Assembly (NCBI GenBank): GCA_910577405.1
Contig: CAJTMG010000008.1
Location: 1 to 64,000, forward strand
DNA length: 64,000 nt
Direction: 5' to 3'
Origin: an uncultured Oscillibacter sp.
Lineage (GTDB): Bacteria; Bacillota; Clostridia; Oscillospirales; Oscillospiraceae
The translations under genes were made by a program, and so were the position numbers. Of the stretch, positions 25,850 to 33,747 are shown in pieces. Below the pieces are notes generated by a model. The model was not told the DNA's origin, made no database searches, and was given only the letters and a program-made list of their open reading frames with translations. The stretch's first letter is position 1, and every line of letters begins with the position of its first letter.

Positions 25850-26359
25850 ATGCGGATACTGGGCATCGACCCCGGTTTTGCTACCATCGGCTTTGGGCTG
25901 GTGGAGGCAGAACGGGGACAGGTACAAATGCGGACCTATGGCACCATCACCACCCCGGCAGGTCTGCCCCTCAGCCGCAGGCTCTATCAGATTGACTGCG
26001 ATATGGTGGAACTCATTGGTCAGCTGAAGCCGGAGGTCATCGCTATTGAAGAGCTGTTCTTTAATACCAATATTACCACTGGCATTGCGGTCGCACATGG
26101 ACGGGGTGTGATTCTCTGCGCCGCCGAACGCTGTGGAATTTCTTTGTACGAGTACACGCCGTCACAGGTAAAGCTCTCGGTAACGGGCTACGGCAAGGCG
26201 GAAAAGCGGCAGGTGATGGATATGACCCGGCGTCTTCTGAAACTGAAGGCCATCCCAAGACCCGATGACGCCGCTGATGCCTTGGCCCTTGCTGTCTGCC
26301 ATGCCAGAAGCGTTACCTCAAGGCTTCCGCAGACAGGAAATGTGAAGGAAACAATTTGA
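25850..26359 (+). CDS. ruvC: Holliday junction resolvase RuvC
   Basis: 169 residues. It cuts Holliday junctions during recombinational repair together with RuvAB. The N-terminal LGIDPGFATIGFG gives the first catalytic Asp; IAIEELFFNTN and the C-terminal DDAADALALAVCH supply the other acidic residues. It starts with GGAAGGGGAG upstream. ruvA follows after 22 bases. Confidence 0.96.
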   Translation: MRILGIDPGFATIGFGLVEAERGQVQMRTYGTITTPAGLPLSRRLYQIDCDMVELIGQLKPEVIAIEELFFNTNITTGIAVAHGRGVILCAAERCGISLYEYTPSQVKLSVTGYGKAEKRQVMDMTRRLLKLKAIPRPDDAADALALAVCHARSVTSRLPQTGNVKETI

Positions 26360-26381
26360 CCGTGAAGAAAGTAGGAACACG

Positions 26382-26990
26382 ATGTTTTATTATCTGGATG
26401 GTATGGTGGCGGAAATTCTGCCCAATCTGGCCGTGATTGACTGTAATGGGGTAGGGTACGCCTGCAAGACCACCAATCAGACCATTTCCGACCTGAAAAA
26501 AGGCCAGAAGGGGAGACTTTATACCTATTTGAATGTGGGCGAGAACATTTTTGAGCTTTACGGATTTGCCAGCCAGCGGGAACTGAACAGCTTCAAGATG
26601 CTGATAGGCGTAAGCGGCGTAGGACCAAAGGCGGCCCTTGCGATTCTGTCCGTAGGCACGCCGGAATCCCTTGCCATGGCCATTGTCACCGGAGACGAAA
26701 AATCCCTGACGGCCGCGCCGGGAGTAGGAAAGAAGATTGCACAGCGCATTATTCTGGAGCTGAAAGATAAAATGGCCAAGGAAACTGCCAGCGGACTGGA
26801 TTTCTCCGGAGGAAATGGCGCTGCGGCTCCGGTTCTGTTTGCAAGCAAGGCGTCCGAGGCTGCACAAGCACTGGCGGTGCTGGGCTATTCCAGTCAGGAA
26901 ACCGCTGTGGCCTTGAAGGGGCTGGATATGGAAAACCTGCCTTTGGAGGAAATCGTGCGGCAGGGCTTGAAGCGTATGGCTAAGTCGTAG
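26382..26990 (+). CDS. ruvA: Holliday junction branch migration protein RuvA
   Basis: 202 residues. Tetrameric junction-binding partner of RuvB. An OB-fold N-terminus (MFYYLDGMVAEILPN), two helix-hairpin-helix motifs (LIGVSGVGPKAALAIL, LTAAPGVGKKIAQRIILELKDK) and the C-terminal RuvB-contact domain (ALAVLGYSSQETAVAL) are all present. Confidence 0.96.
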   Translation: MFYYLDGMVAEILPNLAVIDCNGVGYACKTTNQTISDLKKGQKGRLYTYLNVGENIFELYGFASQRELNSFKMLIGVSGVGPKAALAILSVGTPESLAMAIVTGDEKSLTAAPGVGKKIAQRIILELKDKMAKETASGLDFSGGNGAAAPVLFASKASEAAQALAVLGYSSQETAVALKGLDMENLPLEEIVRQGLKRMAKS

Positions 26991-27015
26991 AAAAATAGGG
27001 AAGGAGCGTCTTTAT

Positions 27016-27660
27016 ATGGAAAGATTTTCAGAAACGTCCGCTTCGGAGGAAATCCAGACGCCTGGTTGGGACGCCATCACCGCCGCTTTTGAAACCCTGT
27101 ATCCCGGACAGGAAAATCCGCTGCATTTCGCCTCCGCCTTTCCTTGGAGCTTGGGAGGCCCGAACCCGCTTCAGGGCGTCAGCGTTTACGACGGCGGCAG
27201 CTTCTTTCATCTGGTTACTTACGGTCTTTCGGATTTGTATGAAAAAGAATCCAGCGACCCGGAATACAGCGGTTATGGCTTTGAATTTACCTTAAAGCTC
27301 CGAAAGGCAGGACTTTCAGACGAACATAAAGAATTGCGCTGTATTGCTGGAATCTTTCAGTCTCTGGCTAAGATGACCTTTGAGAAGGGCGAGATTTTTC
27401 AGCCGTTCGAGTATATCTACACCGGACAGAAAACTGGCGTGGATGTGGAGCAGAAATCCTGCCTTACCGGTTTTGTCACAAAGCTGGACGATCCGGGTGA
27501 AATCGACACGCCTAACGGGAAGGTTCAGTTCGTGGAGCTTGTCGGCGCGTCGGATGCAGAGCTGCGGGCAGTAATTGAACAAAAAATTAAGATACGAGAT
27601 CTGCTGGAAGCCTTGGGGTCTGATCTGACAGATTATACCCGTGCCAGTGTGTGTGATTAA
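27016..27660 (+). CDS. Suppressor-of-fused (SUFU) domain protein
   Basis: 214 residues. The pattern WDAITAAFETLYPGQENPLHFA, GGPNPLQGVSVYDGG, FHLVTYGLSDLYEKES and GYGFEFTLKLRK is the bacterial SUFU-like domain. Such proteins are found in polymorphic-toxin immunity and in other bacterial contexts; no toxin gene is seen next to it. It starts behind GGAAGGAGCG, 25 bases after ruvA, so it is in the ruv transcript. Confidence 0.8.
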   Translation: MERFSETSASEEIQTPGWDAITAAFETLYPGQENPLHFASAFPWSLGGPNPLQGVSVYDGGSFFHLVTYGLSDLYEKESSDPEYSGYGFEFTLKLRKAGLSDEHKELRCIAGIFQSLAKMTFEKGEIFQPFEYIYTGQKTGVDVEQKSCLTGFVTKLDDPGEIDTPNGKVQFVELVGASDAELRAVIEQKIKIRDLLEALGSDLTDYTRASVCD

Positions 27661-27923
27661 ACTGTGGTTTTTACGCTTTATTAAGGTGCTGCGCTTTACA
27701 GAACAAAATTTTCGATCAATACGTAATGGGAATGTGCTTTACACCTGGTATTTCTTCTGTTGGTTAGATAAAAAAGTCTTAACTGTGCTATTTTTCGCGT
27801 GTTTTATGTATCCAGAAATTTAAAATCATGTAATGGGAAAAGACTTTACAGACATTGGATTCAGACAATCTGTAAAGCAAAGGAACTTTACAATTGGGTG
27901 GCTGACAGAAAGGAGACATCTTC
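27661..27923. repeat. Intergenic gap packed with CTTTACAG-type repeats
   Basis: 263 bases without a gene. It contains CTTTACAG at 27694-27701 and three 21-base copies with fixed spacing: GTAATGGG-N6-CTTTACA at 27723-27743 and 27830-27850, and the variant GTAAAGCA-N6-CTTTACA at 27872-27892. The gap is noticeably AT-rich. The same motif lies after rseP (7618-7638) and, in a degenerate form, at 29597 and 29641. Confidence 0.6.
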
Positions 27924-28256
27924 ATGGCAAAGTACGAACGGAGATTCCGCGGAAATTTCGACACAGTTCTGAACCAGCTTCACAGAAAAATTCTGAACGG
28001 CAGTATTTCTGCCAGCTATGAAGACGGCAGCGATTGGCAAAAGGGGGCGTTTCGCTGTGCCGTCCGGGTCTACGAACGCTACAGCTTTGCAGGCGGCAAC
28101 CGTCTGAGCGCTTCCGTAACGCTGGCAGGGGAGGGGGATACGCTGTTTCTTTCCGTTATCACCGCCGGAGGGAGTCAGGGTGTCTTTCTGAAAATCAACA
28201 CATGGGGAGAAGGCGCTTTTCTGGACGCCATCCGGGAAATCGCGGAACAACTCTAG
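27924..28256 (+). CDS. DUF6054-like small protein
   Basis: 110 residues, soluble. The pattern AKYERRFRGNFDTVLNQLHRKILNGSISASYEDGSDW resembles the family catalogued as DUF6054 as far as I recall. No catalytic motif is seen. AGAAAGGAGACA precedes the start. It is one of three genes between ruvA and ruvB. Confidence 0.65.
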   Translation: MAKYERRFRGNFDTVLNQLHRKILNGSISASYEDGSDWQKGAFRCAVRVYERYSFAGGNRLSASVTLAGEGDTLFLSVITAGGSQGVFLKINTWGEGAFLDAIREIAEQL

Positions 28257-28275
28257 TGGAAAAGGAGGAAGATTC

Positions 28276-28488
28276 ATGATTTCCAACATGATTGCCTTGG
28301 GTTTTTTGGGCAGTATCTTTATGATGTTCCAGTTCTCGAAAAACTGCCGCATCCTGATTCGCCGGAAAGATCTGACCGATGAGGAGACGGCGCGTTTTCA
28401 GGCCAGAGCGCAGAGAAGTCTGGCAGCTGCCGGCGTTTTGCTGGGAGGCTGTATTCTCATCATTATCATAGGAAGCATTCTGCAATGA
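28276..28488 (+). CDS. Small two-helix membrane protein
   Basis: 70 residues: an N-terminal hydrophobic segment ([16 protein letters not shown]), a charged middle ([19 protein letters not shown]) and a C-terminal hydrophobic segment ([20 protein letters not shown]). It starts 19 bases after the preceding gene behind AAAAGGAGGAAG, so expression is well supported. Function unknown. Confidence 0.65.
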   Translation: MISNMIALGFLGSIFMMFQFSKNCRILIRRKDLTDEETARFQARAQRSLAAAGVLLGGCILIIIIGSILQ

Positions 28489-28516
28489 CATTTCCCGGGA
28501 AAAGGGGGGAGCGCAT

Positions 28517-29578
28517 TTGAGCATTGATTTTGGAAACGATATCTATGAAGAGCCAATCGTGGCCAAAACCTTTCTTCAGGAGGACGTCCAGGAAGGTTCC
28601 CTGCGGCCCAAGACCCTGCGGGAGTACATCGGGCAGGAGAAGGCAAAGGAAAATTTGGCCATTTTTATCGAGGCCGCCCAGAAACGGGAGGAATCTCTGG
28701 ACCACGTTCTTCTCCACGGTCCGCCGGGCCTTGGCAAGACCACCCTGGCTGGCATCATCGCGCAGGAAATGAGTGTGAATATCCGTATCACTTCCGGTCC
28801 GGCGATTGAGAAACCAGGGGACCTTGCGGCGCTGCTGACCAATCTCAACGAAGGAGATATCCTCTTTGTGGACGAGATTCACCGGCTGAACCGCTCTGTG
28901 GAGGAAATCCTCTATCCCGCTATGGAAGACTATGTGCTGGATATCATCGTTGGCAAAGGGCCGTCGGCGAACTCTATCCGTCTGGACCTGCCGCGGTTTA
29001 CCCTGATCGGCGCGACTACACGGGCAGGACAGCTTTCCGCGCCGCTCCGGGACCGCTTCGGCGTCACTCTGCGGCTGGAGCTTTATACGCCGGAGGAGCT
29101 GGCCAGAATCGTTACCCGGTCCGCAAATATCCTGCGTGTGGACATCGTGCCGGAGGGGGCTGTTGAGATTGCAAAACGTTCCCGAGGTACGCCGCGGATC
29201 GCAAACCGGATGCTTCGCCGGGTTCGGGATTTCGCTCAGGTCAAGGCCGACGGCGTGATTACCAAAGACGTGGCGGATCAGGCCCTCTGCGCGCTGGAGA
29301 TCGATTACCTTGGCCTGGACCCTACCGATCGCCGGATGCTGTCCGCGATCATTGAGAATTACAACGGCGGTCCTGTGGGCCTGGAAACGCTGGCGGCTAC
29401 CATCGGGGAAGAGTCCGTGACCTTGGAGGATGTCTACGAGCCGTATCTGATGCAGCTGGGCTTCCTTATCCGGACGCCTCGGGGACGCTGCGTAACCCAT
29501 AAGGCTTACCAGCATTTGCATCTGACTGTTCCCGGCGGCTTGCCTTCACAGGAAATAATGGATCAGCTTACGTTCTGA
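28517..29578 (+). CDS. ruvB: Holliday junction branch migration helicase RuvB
   Basis: 353 residues, AAA+ motor of branch migration. Walker [12 protein letters not shown], Walker [12 protein letters not shown], arginine finger region [17 protein letters not shown] and the C-terminal winged helix ([14 protein letters not shown]) are present. The start codon is TTG at 28517 behind GGGGGGAG. It is separated from ruvA by three unrelated genes. Confidence 0.96.
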   Translation: MSIDFGNDIYEEPIVAKTFLQEDVQEGSLRPKTLREYIGQEKAKENLAIFIEAAQKREESLDHVLLHGPPGLGKTTLAGIIAQEMSVNIRITSGPAIEKPGDLAALLTNLNEGDILFVDEIHRLNRSVEEILYPAMEDYVLDIIVGKGPSANSIRLDLPRFTLIGATTRAGQLSAPLRDRFGVTLRLELYTPEELARIVTRSANILRVDIVPEGAVEIAKRSRGTPRIANRMLRRVRDFAQVKADGVITKDVADQALCALEIDYLGLDPTDRRMLSAIIENYNGGPVGLETLAATIGEESVTLEDVYEPYLMQLGFLIRTPRGRCVTHKAYQHLHLTVPGGLPSQEIMDQLTF

Positions 29579-29596
29579 ATGCTTTGTGAAGCAATT

Positions 29597-29665
29597 GGTG
29601 AAAAGGCAAAACACTTTACAGCCCGTTCATTTGTTTGAATGGTGGCAAGGCAGAACGCTTTACAG
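29597..29665. repeat. Two direct copies of a purine-rich/CTTTACAG element
   Basis: The gap between ruvB and the ATPase gene holds two 25-base copies, 29597-29621 and 29641-29665, offset by 44 bases and differing at four or five positions (shared AAGGCA and CTTTACAG). They are degenerate relatives of the motif at 27723-27892. Confidence 0.55.
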
Positions 29666-29697
29666 ATAACCGGCAAAGCGCAGAAGGAGGCTCCACG

Positions 29698-30444
29698 ATG
29701 GAAACTGGTTACTTGTCCGCTGTGTATCTCCGCCGGGAACTGCCAAAGGAAAGCTGGCTTCGGCGTCTGGGACCGGTTCGGTATCTAATGGAAGGAAACT
29801 CGCTGACCTTTGACCGTCCAGTTACCTTTCTGGTTGGGGAGAACGGCGCTGGAAAATCTACCCTTCTGGAAGCCATTGCTGTTGCCTGCGGGTTCAATCC
29901 AGAGGGCGGCACGCGGAATTTCAGCTTTTCGACACGGGCAACCCATTCTGTCCTGGGGGAGTACCTGACGCCAGGGCGGAAACGGTATCCAGAGGACGGC
30001 TTTTTCCTGCGGGCGGAGAGCTTTTACAACGTGGCCACAAATATTGACGAGATGGATGAAGTGCTGTCTTTCAGTCCCCGTCTGGTGGAGAGCTACGGCG
30101 GAGTGTCCCTGCATCAGCAGTCCCACGGAGAGAGTTTTCTAGCGCTGGTGCAGAACCGCTTCGGGGGCCACGGTCTGTATCTTCTGGACGAACCGGAAGC
30201 CGCCCTGTCACCTTCCAGACTGCTGACGCTGCTAGGGGAAATGCACCAGCTGGTCAGATCGGATTCCCAATTGATTATAGCGACCCATTCACCGATCCTG
30301 ATGGCCTACCCGGACGCCCGTATCTATGAGCTGAACAGGGAGGGAATCCGAATGACGGCATATAAGGAAACAGAGCACTACCAATTGACAAAGCAGTTTC
30401 TGGATGCGCCGGAACGGATGCTGCGATATCTTCTGGAGGATTGA
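29698..30444 (+). CDS. AAA-family ATPase (SMC/ABC-like, predicted ATPase)
   Basis: 248 residues. Walker A VGENGAGKSTLLEAIAVACG, a signature-like SHGESFLALVQNRF, Walker B GLYLLDEPEAALSPSR and ATHSPILMAYPDARIYEL. This is the short stand-alone predicted-ATPase type (COG3910-like) without a coiled coil or transporter partner. GGAGG precedes the ATG at 29698. The next gene follows after 12 bases and may act with it. Confidence 0.8.
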   Translation: METGYLSAVYLRRELPKESWLRRLGPVRYLMEGNSLTFDRPVTFLVGENGAGKSTLLEAIAVACGFNPEGGTRNFSFSTRATHSVLGEYLTPGRKRYPEDGFFLRAESFYNVATNIDEMDEVLSFSPRLVESYGGVSLHQQSHGESFLALVQNRFGGHGLYLLDEPEAALSPSRLLTLLGEMHQLVRSDSQLIIATHSPILMAYPDARIYELNREGIRMTAYKETEHYQLTKQFLDAPERMLRYLLED

Positions 30445-30456
30445 GAGGCGGTAAAG

Positions 30457-30957
30457 ATGGAGCTGTATCATGCGCTGGAATGGGGCAATGTCCGTGATAT
30501 TTGGTATATGCTGGAACGGGGCAGGGCTGGGGATGTCTACAGGCTGTTCGGCCCGGCGCTGGAGGATATGCTGGGCATTCAGGGTGAAGCAGAATGGCTG
30601 GATTTTATCGGGCAGGAGGGCGCGGAGCTTGCGGAACGTCCATTGTGCCTGTATTTGGCCGCGTGGCAGCATCGTTGTCTGAAGCTTGGCGGTTATGAGG
30701 GCGATGTGACAGAACGGCTGATGGCATTTTTTCAGAAGTGGCTTCCGGAAGCGCTGGCGGAAAAGATAGAGAGGACTCCGGTGATTCTGGACCTTGACGA
30801 GCCGGCGGGGGAGTTGGAATTGCTGCTGGAGCCTTACCGGAAACAGTTGAAGCCTGCGGGTTATCGATTGCAGGTCTTCTTTGACGATACATATTGCGCA
30901 GGCGTCTATTTCGTATTTCTGGAGACGCCAAAGCCATGGAAAATGGAAACAAAATGA
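30457..30957 (+). CDS. Unknown protein paired with the AAA ATPase
   Basis: 166 residues, acidic, Trp/Leu-rich, no membrane segment. I do not recognise a family. It starts 12 bases after the ATPase gene, behind GAGAGGCGG, and ends 19 bases before glmM, so it is part of one transcript with both. Confidence 0.55.
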   Translation: MELYHALEWGNVRDIWYMLERGRAGDVYRLFGPALEDMLGIQGEAEWLDFIGQEGAELAERPLCLYLAAWQHRCLKLGGYEGDVTERLMAFFQKWLPEALAEKIERTPVILDLDEPAGELELLLEPYRKQLKPAGYRLQVFFDDTYCAGVYFVFLETPKPWKMETK

Positions 30958-30976
30958 GAATGAGGTGGTTCAGTCA

Positions 30977-32332
30977 ATGGGTAAACTATTTGGAACGGAC
31001 GGCATCCGGGGTGTTGTGGGAGAAAACCTGACGGCAGACATGGCATACCGGGTAGGGCAGGCCGTAGGCATGGTGCTGATGGAGGAAAAGGGAAGCCGTC
31101 CCACCGTGGTGATCGGCAAGGATACCCGGATTTCCTCCGATATGCTGGAATCTGCGTTGATGGCGGGGATCTGCGACGTGGGGGGCGACGTGAAGCCGGT
31201 AGGTACCATCCCTACGCCCGCTGTGGCCTACCTGACCCGGGAGGAACAGGCGGACGCGGGCATCGTGATCTCCGCTTCCCACAATCCTTACGAGCACAAT
31301 GGCATCAAGGTCTTCAACGGCCAGGGCTGCAAGCTGTCCGATGAGCTGGAGGAACGGATTGAGGAAAAGATTCTCTCGAAGCAGGATATTCCCCATAAGA
31401 CCCATGGGGAAATTGGCCGCCGGCACCATGGTATGCGGCAGCTGAAACGGGATTATATCGACTTTGTCGCCTCCACCATCGACAGCGATTTAGCCGGGCT
31501 GCGCATTCTGGTGGACTGTGCCAACGGAGCCGCCAGTTCTACCGCGCCGGAGCTCTTCGGCCGCTTCAAAGCCCATACTGTCTTTCTGCACCGGACTCCA
31601 GACGGCGTGAATATCAATGCGGGCTGCGGTTCCACCCATCTGGACGATCTGGCCGAAAAAGTTGTGACAGGCAAGTATGATATCGGCGTGGCCTTCGACG
31701 GAGACGCGGACCGCTGCCTTCTGGTGGACGAAACCGGCGGTATGATTGATGGAGACAAAGTTATGGCCGTCTGCGCCCTGGACCTGAAACGCCGTGGGAT
31801 GCTGCGGGGGAATACCATTGTTGCTACCGTGATGAGCAATCTGGGACTTCATGAGTTCTGTCGGAATTATGGCATCGACCTGGTCTGCACCAACGTGGGA
31901 GACCGCTATGTTCTGGAGGAAATGCTGCGGAGAGACTTCCGGATTGGCGGCGAACAGTCCGGGCATACCATCTTTACCGCACTGGAAACCACCGGCGACG
32001 GACAGGTGACCGCCCTGCAATTCCTCCAGGTGCTGTCCAAGTCGGGACAGAGGGCCTCGGAACTGGCTTCCGTCTGCGCCACATACCCCCAGGTGCTGGT
32101 GAATCTGGAGGTGCCCCACAGCGGCGGCGTCAAAGAAAAGATTATGGAGTCCCCGGAGCTGGCGGAGGCCGTGAAGAGGGAGGAGGACGCCTTGGCCGGA
32201 GTGGGCCGTATCCTGGTGCGCGCCTCCGGTACCGAAGCCCTGATCCGCGTTATGGTGGAGGCAAAGACCACAGAAATAGCCAAAAATACGGCTCATAAAC
32301 TGGTGGACTTCATAAAATCACTAAAATTTTGA
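30977..32332 (+). CDS. glmM: Phosphoglucosamine mutase
   Basis: 451 residues. Interconverts glucosamine-6-phosphate and glucosamine-1-phosphate for UDP-GlcNAc and peptidoglycan synthesis. The phosphoserine loop is ISASHNPYEHNG with Ser101; the metal loop FDGDADRCL and sugar loop GGEQSGHTIF are intact, and RASGTEALIRVMVEA closes the protein. The start at 30977 follows GAGGTGG. In many Bacillota glmM has a glmS ribozyme partner nearby; none is seen here. Confidence 0.96.
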   Translation: MGKLFGTDGIRGVVGENLTADMAYRVGQAVGMVLMEEKGSRPTVVIGKDTRISSDMLESALMAGICDVGGDVKPVGTIPTPAVAYLTREEQADAGIVISASHNPYEHNGIKVFNGQGCKLSDELEERIEEKILSKQDIPHKTHGEIGRRHHGMRQLKRDYIDFVASTIDSDLAGLRILVDCANGAASSTAPELFGRFKAHTVFLHRTPDGVNINAGCGSTHLDDLAEKVVTGKYDIGVAFDGDADRCLLVDETGGMIDGDKVMAVCALDLKRRGMLRGNTIVATVMSNLGLHEFCRNYGIDLVCTNVGDRYVLEEMLRRDFRIGGEQSGHTIFTALETTGDGQVTALQFLQVLSKSGQRASELASVCATYPQVLVNLEVPHSGGVKEKIMESPELAEAVKREEDALAGVGRILVRASGTEALIRVMVEAKTTEIAKNTAHKLVDFIKSLKF

Positions 32333-32362
32333 GGAAAGTTTCCGGATTATTTGATAATTTGC

Positions 32363-32392
32363 TTGACATTCTCAAGTGAAAATGGGTATAAT
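32363..32392 (+). promoter_or_regulatory. Consensus SigA promoter of sigH, directly abutting the start codon
   Basis: Perfect TTGACA (32363-32368), 18 bases, perfect TATAAT (32387-32392). The start codon is at 32401, eight bases after the -10 box, so transcription would begin at or within about three bases of the ATG. No ribosome-binding site precedes it. Confidence 0.8.
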
Positions 32393-32400
32393 AGTGTAAG

Positions 32401-33039
32401 ATGTTCAATACTTATGGGAACAGCATCCCCTTGGAACAGCTGCCAGATGAGAGACTTTGCCTCCTGGCCGCTCAGGGAAACCGTATGGCGGAAGAAATCC
32501 TCGTCACCCGTTATAACCGCTTGGTCCGTACCTGCGCCCGCCCCTACTTCTTAGCCGGGGGCGACAGCGAGGATCTGACACAGGAGGGTATGGTCGGTCT
32601 TATTAAGGCCGTTCGGGAGTTTGACGCCGGTAGGGAAACCTCTTTCCGTACGTTCGCGGAAATTTGCATCCGCAGCCGTTTGTATTCCGTGCTCCGCGCC
32701 GCGGGACGGGATAAACAGCAGCCGCTCAATCAGTCAGTTTCTTTGGATACTCCTTATTTTGAAAGCAATTCCTACACCTCTGGGACCAATAATTTGGCGC
32801 AGCGTAATCCTGAAGATTTTCTTATCGACAGGGAGCACACGGCAGCCCTCTTATCCGGTGTCCGGAAACAGTTGTCCGAATTTGAAGCAATGATTTTGGG
32901 GTATTATTTGGACGGTCTTTCTTGCAGGGAAATTGCCAAAGCGGTCAGCAAGTCCCCGAAGTCTGTGGACAACGCCGTGCAGCGAATTCGACGCAAGGTG
33001 GCACGGCACTTACTTTCCGGCGATGTCAGCAAATGCTGA
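32401..33039 (+). CDS. sigH: RNA polymerase sporulation sigma factor SigH
   Basis: 212 residues (B. subtilis SigH 218). Region 2: LAAQGNRMAEEILVTRYNRLVR, ARPYFLAGGDSEDLTQEGMVGLIKAVREF and TSFRTFAEICIRSRLYSVLRAA; region 4: LSEFEAMILGYYLDGLSCREIAKAV. SigH drives entry into sporulation and transition-phase genes. A TAG stop lies in frame at 32392-32394, and conserved region 1.2/2 begins at about residue 15, so the ATG at 32401 is the only good start and the mRNA should be leaderless. Its targets would include the early sporulation cascade leading to SigE. Confidence 0.92.
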   Translation: MFNTYGNSIPLEQLPDERLCLLAAQGNRMAEEILVTRYNRLVRTCARPYFLAGGDSEDLTQEGMVGLIKAVREFDAGRETSFRTFAEICIRSRLYSVLRAAGRDKQQPLNQSVSLDTPYFESNSYTSGTNNLAQRNPEDFLIDREHTAALLSGVRKQLSEFEAMILGYYLDGLSCREIAKAVSKSPKSVDNAVQRIRRKVARHLLSGDVSKC

Positions 33040-33076
33040 GCGCAATATATTTTCTAATCAAAGAGAGGGTAACATT

Positions 33077-33358
33077 ATGTACGAAGACAAGACCTTAGTG
33101 TGCAAAGAGTGTGGGCAGGAGTTCGTGTTCACCGCCGGTGAGCAGGAGTTCTATGCCGAGCGCGGCTTCCAGAACGAGCCTCAGCGCTGCAAGTCCTGCC
33201 GCGACGCACGCAAGAACGCTGCTCGTGGTCCCCGGGAGTATTTTACCGCCGTCTGCGCTGCCTGCGGCGGAGAGGCCCGCGTGCCTTTCGAGCCCCGGTC
33301 TGACCGGCCCGTCTATTGCAGCGAGTGCTTCGCCAAGATGCGCGAGCAGCAGAACTGA
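33077..33358 (+). CDS. Double zinc-ribbon (CxxC) protein
   Basis: 93 residues with two CxxC pairs at each end: CKECGQEF ... CKSC and CAACGGEA ... CSECFAKM. This zinc-ribbon architecture is conserved in Clostridia but without an assigned role; nucleic-acid binding is plausible. It lies 37 bases after sigH behind AGAGAGGG and shares its transcript. Confidence 0.8.
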   Translation: MYEDKTLVCKECGQEFVFTAGEQEFYAERGFQNEPQRCKSCRDARKNAARGPREYFTAVCAACGGEARVPFEPRSDRPVYCSECFAKMREQQN

Positions 33359-33381
33359 GCGGCGTCTTAAAACACCGGAAA

Positions 33382-33410
33382 CGGCCCTGTCTGCGGATGG
33401 GGCCGCTTTT
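33382..33410 (+). terminator. Terminator of the sigH unit
   Basis: CGGCCC (33382-33387) pairs with GGGCCG (33400-33405), followed by CTTTTCTGTGTTTTTC. Confidence 0.65.
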
Positions 33411-33433
33411 CTGTGTTTTTCTTGGATTTTCTA

Positions 33434-33462
33434 TTGAATTCGGAGTGATAATAGAGTATAAT
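33434..33462 (+). promoter_or_regulatory. SigA promoter of the DUF1858 gene
   Basis: TTGAAT (33434-33439), 17 bases, TATAAT (33457-33462), about 53 bases before the start codon. Confidence 0.7.
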
Positions 33463-33515
33463 AGCACCGCGGTAACGTGGGACCGCTTCACTAATGAATT
33501 GGAGGACTTCTGATT

Positions 33516-33725
33516 ATGATTGAAATCAAGAGAGATACCATTATTGGCGATGTGCTGGATCTGGCGCCCCAGACAGCTCCGATCTTTCTGTCCATCGGAA
33601 TGCACTGCCTGGGCTGCCCGTCTTCCAGAGGCGAAACCGTCGAGGAAGCCTGCATGGTCCATGGGATTGACGTTGACAAGCTGCTGGCCCTGGTGAACGA
33701 AGAGGCCAATAAGCCGGCGGAATAA
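33516..33725 (+). CDS. DUF1858 domain protein (redox-type Cys pair)
   Basis: 69 residues. The pattern TIIGDVLDLAPQTAPIFLSIGMHCLGCPSSRGETVEEAC is the DUF1858 family, thought to be a small disulfide/hybrid-cluster-associated redox protein. CLGC supplies the Cys pair. GGAGG precedes the start. Confidence 0.88.
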   Translation: MIEIKRDTIIGDVLDLAPQTAPIFLSIGMHCLGCPSSRGETVEEACMVHGIDVDKLLALVNEEANKPAE

Positions 33726-33747
33726 TCTGGGTCGTTCGTTGAAGAGC

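Noticed and set aside
27016-27660. SUFU protein as the immunity gene of a polymorphic toxin system
   Set aside because: No toxin, repeat-rich or secretion gene is adjacent; the family also occurs outside toxin loci.
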